Part shown: positions 37,474 through 45,562 of the stretch, in pieces | Layout of the letters: each line of letters opens with the position of its first letter | Numbering within the stretch: the stretch's first letter is position 1 | Assembly (NCBI RefSeq): GCF_000227745.2 | Contig: NC_018012.1 | Location: 3,531,412 to 3,595,411 of the forward strand | From: Thiocystis violascens DSM 198 | GTDB lineage: Bacteria; Pseudomonadota; Gammaproteobacteria; Chromatiales; Chromatiaceae | DNA length: 64,000 nt | Reading direction: 5' to 3' | The notes under the pieces: model-generated | Databases searched by the model: none | Told to the model about the DNA's origin: nothing | The model's input: only the letters and a program-made list of their open reading frames with translations | Translations under genes and position numbers: made by a program

Positions 37474-38667
37474 GAGGGTGTAGACAAAAATAATTGAGCT
37501 GCTATTTGTATACCAGTCTACAACTGAGCTGGTGTGCGCTGATGTCGAAAGCTGGTCGTCCCCCCAAGATTCACGAGGCGGAGCAAGCGGTATTGCGTCA
37601 AATTGTCACGGATCGCCCGACCTCCACGCTGTCAGAGATTGCCCGGGAACTCGCGGCACGGACGGGAATCGAGGCTCATGAAGCAACGATTCGCAAGTCC
37701 TTGCGGGAGGCGGGCGTCACGCGCCTCCGGGGCGAGAGTGGTCTCGAGGCGCAAGCGCGCGCAACGCCGCGTCGGTATGGGTATACGGATGCGCATCGTC
37801 GCCACGACCCCGACCAAAGCTACCCAAGTTGTCTGACCGATGCGGAGTGGGACTTGGTCGCCGCTCTCTTTGAGATGCCGGGCGGGCGGGGTCAACCGCC
37901 CCGCGTGTCGCGCCGGAGCATCCTGGAGGCGTGTTGCTACGTGGTGCGCACGGGGTGCGCGTGGCGGATGCTGCCGCACGATTTCGCGCCTTGGCAGAAT
38001 GTCTACAAGACGTTTCGCCGTTGGAGTGCGGCTGGGAAGTTTGAGCAGATGCATGATCGACTGCGGGGGCAATGGCGCGAACGCGAGGGGCGTGAGATCG
38101 CGCCGACGGCGGCGGTGCTGGATGCGCAATCGACCCGCGGCTCGCCGCAGGGTGGACCGAGCGGCTTTGATGCGGGCAAGCAGGTCAAGGGGCGCAAGCG
38201 CAGCCTGGTGGTCGATACCTTGGGGTTCGTGTTGGCGGTGAGCGTGGTCGCGGCCAATCTTCAGGACCGCGATGCCGCCTCGGGCGCCGTCGCTGACGCG
38301 GCCGCCAAGTACCCCCAGATCAACACGCTGTTTGTCGATAGCGCCTACGCCGGTCAATTTGCCCAAACCACCGAGCAGACCCACGCGATCCGCGTGGAAG
38401 TCGTGCGCCATCCAGCCAACAAAAGCGTTGGCTCCTGGCACGTGGACGGGGCGCCTGACCGAGTGGTGATCGCCAACGCCGACGGCTTCGTTCCGCTGCC
38501 GAAGCGCTGGGTTGTCGAGCGCACCCATGCGTGGAATGAGCGTGCCCGTCGATTGATCATGCATCATGACCGTCTGCCAGCGGTCTCCGAAACCTGGGTT
38601 TGGCTGGCGGAGGCGCGCATCCTGCTGCGGCGGTTGACCACAACGGTTTGATTTTGTCTACACCCTC
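37474..38667 (+). mobile_element. IS5-family (IS1031-like) insertion sequence, copy 3
   Basis: Identical in sequence to copy 1, with the same 16-bp ends. The flanking triplets differ: TCA at 37471-37473 and TTA at 38668-38670. Unlike copies 1 and 2 there is therefore no perfect target duplication, which suggests recombination or an adjacent deletion. Confidence 0.95.
37542..38651 (+). CDS. IS transposase, HTH plus IS5-type DDE domain (copy 3)
   Basis: A 369-aa protein identical to the copy 1 product, with intact HTH (1-63) and DDE residues D194, D266 and E326. It reads away from the nuclease remnant toward the converging membrane kinase gene. Confidence 0.93.
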   Translation: MSKAGRPPKIHEAEQAVLRQIVTDRPTSTLSEIARELAARTGIEAHEATIRKSLREAGVTRLRGESGLEAQARATPRRYGYTDAHRRHDPDQSYPSCLTDAEWDLVAALFEMPGGRGQPPRVSRRSILEACCYVVRTGCAWRMLPHDFAPWQNVYKTFRRWSAAGKFEQMHDRLRGQWREREGREIAPTAAVLDAQSTRGSPQGGPSGFDAGKQVKGRKRSLVVDTLGFVLAVSVVAANLQDRDAASGAVADAAAKYPQINTLFVDSAYAGQFAQTTEQTHAIRVEVVRHPANKSVGSWHVDGAPDRVVIANADGFVPLPKRWVVERTHAWNERARRLIMHHDRLPAVSETWVWLAEARILLRRLTTTV

Positions 38668-39351
38668 TTAGCCTAGCGGCCCCCAATAGGCACCCAACAG
38701 GAGCACCGCGGAGGCCGAAACCGTGATCAGAATGTTGTCGTCGATAGGGCCAAATTCATAGCGTTCGATCACGGTCGCCACGATCGCCGAGAGCAGCCCC
38801 CAGACCGGGATCGCCGGGGTCGCCAATCCGCCGATGATCCAGCCCATGGGGGCGCAGACCAGAAGCATGAAGACGTTGCCGATGGGACTCTTGGAACGTT
38901 TGCGGATGACGGCATTGCGGACGATCCCGGTCACGCCGTCGCCGAAGGCCATATAGAGCGACGGCAGGATCGCGAGCCAGGGATTCTCCAGAATCCACCA
39001 GAGCAGCGAGACCGAGGTCGCCCACATGAGCGCGAACTTGACATCGTTGCGGTTCTCGCCGGTCTGGAACCAGTAGAACCTGAATCCGGTGACATGCGCC
39101 ACATCGAGCAGGATCGTCAGCAGCAATCCGCTGACCAGCGGATACCAGGGATCGGCGAAGACCAGCGGAACCATCACCGAGCCGACACCGCCGGCCAACA
39201 TGTGCACGATCTTGCGGTTGTAATAGACCGCCCGGATGGGCTCCATGCCTCGATCGACCATCCGCCGATACGGCAGTCGGGTCAGAAAGAGAACGGCCAG
39301 CACATAGAGGCTCAGGCCGGCGGCCCAATAAAATTGCGTGGAGATGGTCAT
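38668..39351 (-). CDS. Dolichol/phytol kinase-like membrane protein
   Basis: A 227-aa polytopic protein (about six to seven hydrophobic segments) with YNRKIVHMLAGGVGSVMVPL, FADPWYPLVSG and a conserved acidic/glycine motif MAFGDGVTGIVRN followed by KRSKSPIGN. This arrangement occurs in CTP-dependent polyprenol/phytol kinases (SEC59/VTE5 type), where phytol salvage would suit a chlorophyll-bearing organism. Start ATG 39351 (MTISTQFYWA). The stop codon TAA is the first triplet outside IS copy 3, so the natural C-terminus may have been altered. Confidence 0.68.
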   Translation of the reverse strand: MTISTQFYWAAGLSLYVLAVLFLTRLPYRRMVDRGMEPIRAVYYNRKIVHMLAGGVGSVMVPLVFADPWYPLVSGLLLTILLDVAHVTGFRFYWFQTGENRNDVKFALMWATSVSLLWWILENPWLAILPSLYMAFGDGVTGIVRNAVIRKRSKSPIGNVFMLLVCAPMGWIIGGLATPAIPVWGLLSAIVATVIERYEFGPIDDNILITVSASAVLLLGAYWGPLG

Positions 39352-39449
39352 GGAGCGTTGGCGTCGGATTCCGGGTGCGGGCAATCCTAATCCTACCGGC
39401 GCGGGATGTCCTCTCGGGATGGCGGGATCGAAGCAGCGGAATGAAAGAC

Positions 39450-39472
39450 GTTATACTATCCAACTTAACGCC
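39450..39472 (+). promoter_or_regulatory. Possible Zur box/promoter upstream of znuC
   Basis: GTTATACTAT (39450-39459) matches the left and central part of the gammaproteobacterial Zur consensus GTTATANTATAAC, and TATACT could serve as a -10. The right half is degenerate. It lies 38 bp before the znuC ATG. Confidence 0.4.
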
Positions 39473-39510
39473 GATTGAACGAATTCGAGCCTCTCCGCCG
39501 GATACCCGCC

Positions 39511-40317
39511 ATGTTCGCACACACGCTTCCGCCGTCTCCGTTCGATCACGGGGATGAGGCTTCCGCGATCCCGCCTGCCGCCGAAAGCCCGGAGGCGCCG
39601 GTCATTCTCGTGCGGGATCTCAGTTTTTCCTATGGCGATTCGCTGGTGCTGGAGCAGGTGAATCTGTCGGTCGCGCCCGGCGAATTCGTCGGGCTGGTCG
39701 GACCCAATGCCGGCGGCAAAAGCACCCTCCTGAAGCTGATCCTGGGTCTGCTGGCGCCTCAGGCCGGACAGATCCGGGTGCTTGGCCAGCCGCCGCGACT
39801 GGTCACGCGGCGGATCGGCTATGTCCCGCAATTCCCGAGCTTCCCACGCGACTTTCCCATCTCGGTGGAGCAGGTGGTGGCGATGGGGCGGCTGGGCATC
39901 GGGCCGATGCTTGGCTGGCAGCGGGCGGCCGACCGGAACGCCGCGCGGCGGGCGCTGGAGGAGGTGGAGGCGCTGGACCTGGCCCGGCGGCGGATCGGCA
40001 CCCTGTCCGGCGGTCAGTTGCAACGGGTTCTGCTAGCACGGGCGCTGGCCGGGGAGGCGGAGATCCTCATCCTCGACGAGCCGACCGCCAATATCGATCA
40101 GCGGGTCGAGAACGACATCTTCGATCTGCTCGCGGTGCTGAACCGACGCCTGACGATTCTGCTGGTCTCGCACGATATCGCCTTTATTTCGGACTATGTC
40201 AGCCGGGTTGCCTGTTTGAACCGCACGCTCCTTTATCATGGGACCGACGCGGTGAATGCCGAGACCATCCAGCAACTCTACGGCGGACATGTGCGCCTGG
40301 TCGCGCATCGGCATTAA
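39511..40317 (+). CDS. znuC: Zinc/manganese ABC transporter ATP-binding protein
   Basis: A 268-aa ATPase with Walker A GPNAGGKST (NAGGKS variant typical of metal transporters), signature LSGGQLQRVLLARAL, Walker B ILILDEPTANID and H-loop LLVSHDIAF. It energises the permease encoded downstream. Start ATG 39511; the earlier TTG 39475 is less likely. The stop TAA is also the first triplet of a family 3 repeat. No znuA-like binding protein gene is present. Confidence 0.92.
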   Translation: MFAHTLPPSPFDHGDEASAIPPAAESPEAPVILVRDLSFSYGDSLVLEQVNLSVAPGEFVGLVGPNAGGKSTLLKLILGLLAPQAGQIRVLGQPPRLVTRRIGYVPQFPSFPRDFPISVEQVVAMGRLGIGPMLGWQRAADRNAARRALEEVEALDLARRRIGTLSGGQLQRVLLARALAGEAEILILDEPTANIDQRVENDIFDLLAVLNRRLTILLVSHDIAFISDYVSRVACLNRTLLYHGTDAVNAETIQQLYGGHVRLVAHRH

Positions 40318-40501
40318 AACGCGTCCGGTCGGGTATGTGATGTTTGTGTACCGACTCAGCCACGGATGAGCCAAAAGACGTTGCAGCGGACGCGTTTTAA
40401 GTGTTTGTTTTTTATCATTTTAACTGCGTCTTGCCAATTACCGCGGATAACGGCAGGCCAAGTTCACTCGCAACTCTCCATATGACGCTAGACGCGGTTT
40501 A
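40315..40501. repeat. Two family 3 repeats in tandem between znuC and znuB
   Basis: Copy one (40315-40400) runs TAAAACGCGTCC to GGACGCGTTTTA and its TAA is the znuC stop. Copy two (40421-40501) runs TAACTGCGTC to GACGCGGTTTA and ends five bases before the znuB ATG. They replace the normal short spacing of this operon. Confidence 0.75.
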
Positions 40502-40505
40502 ATTT

Positions 40506-41354
40506 ATGAGTCAATTCCTTTCCGCCCTGAGCGAACACGCCTTTCTCCAGACCGCCCTGCTCGCGGGTCTTCTGGCCAGCATCGGCTGCGGGGTGATCGG
40601 CACCTTCGTGGTCGTCAAGCGGATCGCCTTCATGGCCGGGGGCATCGCGCATTCGGTGCTCGGCGGGATGGGGGCCGCGCTCTATTACGGCTTCGACCCG
40701 CTGCTGGGCGCGTTGCTCGCCGCCATTCTCGCGGCCCTACTGATCGGAACCGTGCGTCTGTTCTGGAAGATGCAGGAAGACACCCTGATCGGCGCGCTCT
40801 GGGCGATCGGCATGGCCATCGGCATCCTTTTCATCGCCAAGACGCCCGGCTATGCCGCGGATCTCATGAGCTTTCTGTTCGGCAACATCCTGCTGGTTCC
40901 GACCCGCGAACTCTGGTTCATGGCCGGCCTGGATCTGGTGCTGATACTGACCGTGGCGCTCTTCTACCGTCAGTTTCTCGCCGTCACCTTCGACGAGGAA
41001 TTCGCCCGGCTGCGTGGCGTGCCGGTGGCCTTTTTCTATCTGCTGCTGCTCTGTCTGGTGGCCGTGACCGTGGTGCTGCTGATCCAGGTGGTCGGTCTGA
41101 TCCTGGTGATCGCCCTGCTGACCCTGCCGGCCGCTATCGCCGGCCATTATGTCCACTCGCTCGGCGGCATGATGGCGATCGCGACCCTACTCGGTGGACT
41201 CTTCACCTCGCTGGGACTGGGACTCTCCTACGGCCCCGATCTGCCGGCGGGGCCAACCATGATTCTGCTGGCCGGCGGCGTCTATGTGCTGTCGGCGCTG
41301 TTGAGCCGTTTTCTGACCTGGCGCGGCGCGCTGCGTCAGGCAACCCGAGCCTGA
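40506..41354 (+). CDS. znuB: Zinc ABC transporter permease
   Basis: A 282-aa ABC-3 family permease with about eight hydrophobic segments. GTFVVVKRIAFMAGGIAHSV and AVTFDEEFARLRGVP are family hallmarks. It works with ZnuC for zinc (or manganese) import. The usual Shine-Dalgarno region is occupied by the end of a family 3 repeat (GCGGTTTAATTT ATG), so initiation may be weak. Confidence 0.92.
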   Translation: MSQFLSALSEHAFLQTALLAGLLASIGCGVIGTFVVVKRIAFMAGGIAHSVLGGMGAALYYGFDPLLGALLAAILAALLIGTVRLFWKMQEDTLIGALWAIGMAIGILFIAKTPGYAADLMSFLFGNILLVPTRELWFMAGLDLVLILTVALFYRQFLAVTFDEEFARLRGVPVAFFYLLLLCLVAVTVVLLIQVVGLILVIALLTLPAAIAGHYVHSLGGMMAIATLLGGLFTSLGLGLSYGPDLPAGPTMILLAGGVYVLSALLSRFLTWRGALRQATRA

Positions 41355-41370
41355 ACGCGAGGTCGATCCG

Positions 41371-41826
41371 ATGGACCTCAAACCGACTGACACCGCACTG
41401 GAAGAGGCCGATACGCTCTGTCAGCGGCGAGGCGTGCGTCTCACGGCGCAACGGCGACAGGTGCTGCACATCCTTTGCGCCGCGGGGCGACCGCTTGGCG
41501 CCTATGAAATCCTGGAGGCCATGCGCGACGGATCGCGCCCGCTGGCACCGCCGACGGTCTATCGGGCGCTGGATTTTCTGCTGGAGCAGGGACTGGTGCA
41601 CAAACTGGAGAGTCTGCACGCCTATGTCGGCTGCACCCACCCGGATCATCCGCACTTCAGCCAGTTCCTCATCTGCGCCGACTGCGGCCTGGTGACCGAG
41701 TTGGAGGACGAAGCCATCGCCGCCAGCCTGAAATCCGCCGCCAGCGAGACCGGTTTCCAACCCCGGCGACGGGTGGTGGAGGTGATCGGCACCTGCGCGG
41801 ACTGCGCCGAAAAGGCGACGGATTGA
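41371..41826 (+). CDS. zur: Fur-family zinc uptake regulator
   Basis: A 151-aa Fur-family repressor. The DNA-binding half is LTAQRRQVLHILCAAGRPLG and PPTVYRALDFLLEQGLVHKL. Metal sites are H-x-H in HPHFSQF, CADCGLVTE and the C-terminal CADC that binds structural zinc. Its place after znuCB identifies it as Zur. It begins 16 bp after znuB and should be autoregulated with the transporter. Confidence 0.92.
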   Translation: MDLKPTDTALEEADTLCQRRGVRLTAQRRQVLHILCAAGRPLGAYEILEAMRDGSRPLAPPTVYRALDFLLEQGLVHKLESLHAYVGCTHPDHPHFSQFLICADCGLVTELEDEAIAASLKSAASETGFQPRRRVVEVIGTCADCAEKATD

Positions 41827-41834
41827 GGCGCGAG

Positions 41835-42494
41835 ATGACCCTGTCGCCACGTTTCGCGCCACGCCGCCGACTGGCGATCCTGATGGTCCTGATCGTCGCC
41901 ATCGAGTTTGCGGGAACAACGAGCGCGCGGGAATCGCCGCCCCGCCAGCCGACCGCGCATGTCCAGGGAACCGCGCGCATCGCCATGAACGCCGATGGCC
42001 CCGACGTTCTCGTTGAACTGAGCGCGCCGGCGGTAACCCTGGTCGGCTTCGAGCATGCGCCAGCGACCGCCGACGAGCGGGAGACCTTGCGTCTGGCCAG
42101 GGAGAACCTGAAGGCCGGGGACGGCATGATCCGCTTCAACACCAATGCCGATTGCCGGCTGATCGAGTCCAGGGTGGATGCCCAGCTCTCCGACCGTCGG
42201 CGGACCAGCACGCGCGGTCAAGATCCCGGCACAGCGGAGCCCGCGCATTTGACGGCGCGCTACCGTTTCCGCTGCGACCGCCCGGACCGGCTGGATTCCG
42301 CCGCGCTCGGGCTCTTCATGGGTTTTCCGGTTCTGCAACGGGTGTTGGTTCACTACGTGACCAACGACGGCCAGGGCGAGGCGGAACTGACGCCCGTCAA
42401 CCCGATCATGTCTTTCGTGCCGCTGTCGGGCGTGCGTATCGATGAAGATCGCGGCGGGGGTTTATCCGCCGGACCAGACGCCCCAATTAGGTGA
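41835..42494 (+). CDS. DUF2796/ZrgA-like periplasmic protein
   Basis: A 219-aa protein with a signal peptide (RRLAILMVLIVAIEFAGTTS). The body fits DUF2796: VQGTARIAMNADGPDVLVEL, PAVTLVGFEHAPATADE, and YRFRCDRPDRL followed by the C-terminal VNPIMSFVPLSG. ZrgA-type members assist zinc uptake, in keeping with the position after zur. The usual His-rich stretch is absent. Start ATG 41835 has GAGGCGCGAG upstream. An earlier TTG overlaps the zur stop. Confidence 0.78.
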   Translation: MTLSPRFAPRRRLAILMVLIVAIEFAGTTSARESPPRQPTAHVQGTARIAMNADGPDVLVELSAPAVTLVGFEHAPATADERETLRLARENLKAGDGMIRFNTNADCRLIESRVDAQLSDRRRTSTRGQDPGTAEPAHLTARYRFRCDRPDRLDSAALGLFMGFPVLQRVLVHYVTNDGQGEAELTPVNPIMSFVPLSGVRIDEDRGGGLSAGPDAPIR

Positions 42495-42660
42495 CATCCC
42501 AATCCGGGATGCGCGCTTTCACGCCAATGGACTCGCGGCACACCGCGCCCCTGGGATCGCCCAGTCGCACTCGGCGCTTCGGCCACCAAGCCGGAGCGAG
42601 AAGGCCAAGCACAACTCGCCCATCCCGGAAGGACACAGGCTTGCAGATCAGGAGAGACCG

Positions 42661-43161
42661 GTGACGCCCCAGCAACCCCTAACCCGAATCGAGATCAGTA
42701 AGGACTATCTCAATTTCAGCGCCGGCCACTTCACCCTCTTCTCGGCGACCGAGCGGGAAAATCTCCATGGCCACAACTTTCAGGTCCGCTGCGCCGTCAC
42801 GGCCGCGGTGGGCACTGACGGGCTGGCCTTCGACTATGTGCTGCTCAAACGGGTGCTGAAGAACCTCTGCGACCAGCTCGACGAGCGCGTTCTGCTGCCG
42901 CAACGCTCGCCTCATCTGTGCATCGAGCATCGGGACGGGATGGTCTTCGCCCTCTTCGCCGACGAGCGGATTCCCTTTCTGGAACGCGACGTCCTGCCGC
43001 TGCCGATCCGCAACGTCACCATCGAGGAATTGGCTGCGCTGCTACTCGCCCGACTGCGCGAACGCCCCGAACTGGCCGGTCGGGATCTACGCGCCATCGA
43101 ACTCGGCGTCTCCTCAGGACTCGGCCAATGGGCTTTTTCATCCTGGGAGTCCCGTATATGA
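42661..43161 (+). CDS. 6-pyruvoyltetrahydropterin synthase/QueD-family protein
   Basis: 166 aa from GTG 42661, preceded by GGAGAG. Zinc-binding histidines lie in FSAGHFTLF and LHGHNFQV. The T-fold continues with AFDYVLLKRVLKNLCDQLDE. The segment before HGH reads SATERENL with no Cys, where QueD has Cys and other subfamilies differ. A role in queuosine synthesis is therefore doubtful and a folate- or biopterin-type product is possible. Its stop overlaps the next SDR gene by 4 nt. Confidence 0.82.
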   Translation: MTPQQPLTRIEISKDYLNFSAGHFTLFSATERENLHGHNFQVRCAVTAAVGTDGLAFDYVLLKRVLKNLCDQLDERVLLPQRSPHLCIEHRDGMVFALFADERIPFLERDVLPLPIRNVTIEELAALLLARLRERPELAGRDLRAIELGVSSGLGQWAFSSWESRI

Positions 43162-43859
43162 ACCTCTTGATCGTCACCGGCGCCAGTTCCGGCATCGGGC
43201 ACGCCATCGCCACCCGCTTTCTGGTCGACGGCTGGGTCATCGTCAACCTCTCGCGCCACCCCTGCCCCGAATCCGGGGTCGAGAATCTCGTTTGCGATCT
43301 TGCCGAACCCGATGCGGTGGCCGCGCTGGATGCGCCGCTTCAGCCCTGGCTCAAGGATGCCGGGCGAATCTGTCTGGTCCATAACGCCTCGGTCATGCGC
43401 TCGGATCGAATCGACAGCCTCCCTAGCGCGGATCTGCGCGCGGCGCTCGAACTCAATATCATCGCCGCCAATGGACTGAACCAACTGGTCGTGCCACACA
43501 TGGGCCAGGGGTCGAGCCTGATCTACATCGGTTCGACCCTGGCCGAAAAGGCAGTGCCGGGGGTCGCGAGCTATGTCATCGCCAAACATGCGCTGGCCGG
43601 GATGATGCGCGCGACCTGTCAGGATCTGGCCGGGCGCGGCATCCATACCTGCATGATCTGTCCCGGCTTCACCGACACCGAGCAACTGCGCGCGCTGATC
43701 GGCGACAACCCGGATACGCTGGCCGCGATCACGGGACTCTCCGCCTTCGACCGTCTGATCGAGCCGGAGGAGATCGCCGAGGCGGTCGCCTTTGCGGCCC
43801 ATGCGCCGGTGCTGAACGGCGCCCTGATCCACGCCAATCTGGGGCAGCGCGAGCGATGA
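43158..43859 (+). CDS. Short-chain dehydrogenase/reductase (sepiapterin reductase-like context)
   Basis: A 233-aa SDR. TGASSGIGHAIA is the NAD(P)-binding glycine motif, NAS replaces NNAG, and the active site is S...SYVIAKHA (YxxxK). It overlaps the pterin synthase-like gene and the following SDR by 4 nt each, so the three are translationally coupled. Coupling to a PTPS-like enzyme suggests reduction of a pterin side chain; this is inference. Confidence 0.82.
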   Translation: MNLLIVTGASSGIGHAIATRFLVDGWVIVNLSRHPCPESGVENLVCDLAEPDAVAALDAPLQPWLKDAGRICLVHNASVMRSDRIDSLPSADLRAALELNIIAANGLNQLVVPHMGQGSSLIYIGSTLAEKAVPGVASYVIAKHALAGMMRATCQDLAGRGIHTCMICPGFTDTEQLRALIGDNPDTLAAITGLSAFDRLIEPEEIAEAVAFAAHAPVLNGALIHANLGQRER

Positions 43860-44626
43860 GCGCCCAACCTGGCGATTCCAGCCGCGCGGTCTGCATCAGC
43901 GGCGGCACCTCGGGCATCGGCGCCGGGCTGGTGGCGGGATTTCTGGCGTCCGGTGACCGGGTGTATACCTTCGGGCGCGATCCCGGAAAGCTGAAGCGGC
44001 TGACCGAACGCTGGCCGGAGCAGACCGCCAATGGAACGCTGATCGCCCTGGTCGGCGACGTCACCGACGCGGACTTTCGCGCACGACTGGTCGCGAGCAT
44101 CGCCGAGCAATCCGGCCGGCTGGACGTGCTGGTCAACAATGCCGGGGTCATCCTCGACTCCGGGGATCTGGAAGAAAGCGTCGATGCCTGGCGGGCGACC
44201 CTGGAGACCAATCTGATCGCCCCTTTCGCGCTGACCCAGGCCTGCGCCGAACTTCTGGAGCGTAGCGCCGCGCCGGTCGTCATCAATCTCTCGTCGGCCT
44301 GCGGGCAGCATCCATTCGTCGCCTGCACCTCGACCAGCTATTCGGTCAGCAAGGCCGGGCTCGACATGCTGACCCGGCGGCTGGCCCTGGGGCTTGGGCC
44401 GCGCGGCATTCGCGTCAACGGCGTCGCGCCCGGCGTCGTCGCCTCGGCGATGTGGGGTGGCCAGACTGACCTGATCGCGTCTACCGTCCAGGCTCGCCAT
44501 ATCCTTGGACAACAGATCGTCACCCCCGCGGATGTCGCCGACGCCGTGCTCTTTCTCGCCTCCTCGCGCGCCCGACTGATCACCGGAGCAACACTAAACG
44601 TGGATGCAGGCTATACGCTTGGTTGA
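43856..44626 (+). CDS. Short-chain dehydrogenase/reductase
   Basis: A 256-aa SDR with SGGTSGIGAGLV, NNAGVILDSGD, catalytic Ser in NLSSACGQHP, and YSVSKAG. The C-terminus GATLNVDAGYTLG is typical of classical SDRs. It is the third gene of the coupled pterin/SDR set. The substrate is unknown. Confidence 0.85.
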   Translation: MSAQPGDSSRAVCISGGTSGIGAGLVAGFLASGDRVYTFGRDPGKLKRLTERWPEQTANGTLIALVGDVTDADFRARLVASIAEQSGRLDVLVNNAGVILDSGDLEESVDAWRATLETNLIAPFALTQACAELLERSAAPVVINLSSACGQHPFVACTSTSYSVSKAGLDMLTRRLALGLGPRGIRVNGVAPGVVASAMWGGQTDLIASTVQARHILGQQIVTPADVADAVLFLASSRARLITGATLNVDAGYTLG

Positions 44627-44802
44627 TTCTCGCGGGTATTCTTTCCGCCAAATCCTGATAGAATTTGGGGTGATGCAAGCCCATGCAAAGGCTGCGAAGA
44701 ACCATAAACTGCTGTCACTCCAAGAGGATGCACCCCGCGACGATGCTCAGGGAAGATCCGGTCGGTGAACAGCAGGCACCAAGCAGCCATTCAAGATCCT
44801 TT

Positions 44803-44836
44803 GTTTAGCTTGCGTTTTTGCGAGTCAAACGTTTTT
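44803..44836 (+). terminator. Possible rho-independent terminator
   Basis: GTTTAGCTTGCG-TTTTT-GCGAGTCAAAC forms an imperfect stem and is followed by GTTTTTT. It would end the SDR operon or a short transcript in the otherwise featureless 44627-44802 region. Confidence 0.4.
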
Positions 44837-44907
44837 TCAGGCTCATTTTCAGCCACCGCGATCTCCGCGCTGGCTCTTTCGCTGCCCACACTGGAGGACC
44901 GATCACA

Positions 44908-45327
44908 ATGGCCGCACTCTTTTCCGCCGACTGGATGAACCATCTCAAGGACGCCTGGAATGCCGAACCCGAGGTCAAGGACAAACTGGCCGAGATCAAT
45001 TTCGACTCCGTGATCTATTGCGGTTTCAAGGACGAGGAAAACCCGCGCGGGGTGTTCGTGGTCGAAAATGGCGTCTGCGTGCGCGCCGGGGCCTGGGCGG
45101 AAAGCGATCCGCCCGCCAACTGGGACATGCGCGCCGATCTCAAAGACTGGCTGAAATGGGTCGAAAAGGGCATCGGCATGATGGGCATGGGCACCGCCTT
45201 CGCGACCGGCAAGCTCAAGTTCAAGGTCGGCGATTACAAGGCCATGCTCAAGGATCCGCGCATGGCGAATCCCTTCGTCAAGAGCTTCGGCTTGATGCAG
45301 CAGATCGAGACAGACGAACTTGCGTAA
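44908..45327 (+). CDS. SCP2 sterol-binding-domain protein
   Basis: A 139-aa small soluble protein. FSADWMNHLKDAWNAEP, GVFVVENGVC, GTAFATGKLKFKVGDYKAM and NPFVKSFGLMQQI fit the SCP2 lipid-binding fold, which often binds fatty acyl or isoprenoid lipids. Start ATG 44908 has GGAGGACC upstream. The TAA stop is the first triplet of a family 3 repeat. Confidence 0.8.
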   Translation: MAALFSADWMNHLKDAWNAEPEVKDKLAEINFDSVIYCGFKDEENPRGVFVVENGVCVRAGAWAESDPPANWDMRADLKDWLKWVEKGIGMMGMGTAFATGKLKFKVGDYKAMLKDPRMANPFVKSFGLMQQIETDELA

Positions 45328-45410
45328 ACCGCGTCCCGAAATATTAAGCGTGGTTTATCGCGAGAGAAGGCACGCCTGAGCCAGTCAACGTCGGAGCAGA
45401 CGCGGTTGGA
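45325..45410. repeat. Family 3 repeat after the SCP2 gene
   Basis: About 86 bp from TAAACCGCGTCC to GCAGACGCGGTTGGA. The leading TAA is the SCP2 gene stop. An internal GTGGTTTATCGCGAG follows the left end. Confidence 0.75.
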
Positions 45411-45481
45411 TTTTCAACGATGTCAATCGCGGCTGCTTCGCCAGTCATGACTGAGAATGGCAGACAAAAATAAGGCGGGGC

Positions 45482-45510
45482 TTGCGCTACATTCAATCCG
45501 CTGATAGCAT
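45482..45510 (+). promoter_or_regulatory. Tentative rpmB promoter
   Basis: TTGCGC (45482-45487) and TAGCAT (45505-45510) are spaced 17 bp, 53 bp before the rpmB start. The match to consensus is moderate. Confidence 0.3.
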
Positions 45511-45562
45511 TCCGCTTCTTTCTGTACCGAATCACACTCGCCGACTTGCAGGGATTCCCGCC

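Noticed and set aside
42495..42660. A riboswitch upstream of the pterin synthase-like gene
   Set aside because: No preQ1, THF or other aptamer pattern could be recognised in the 166-bp leader.
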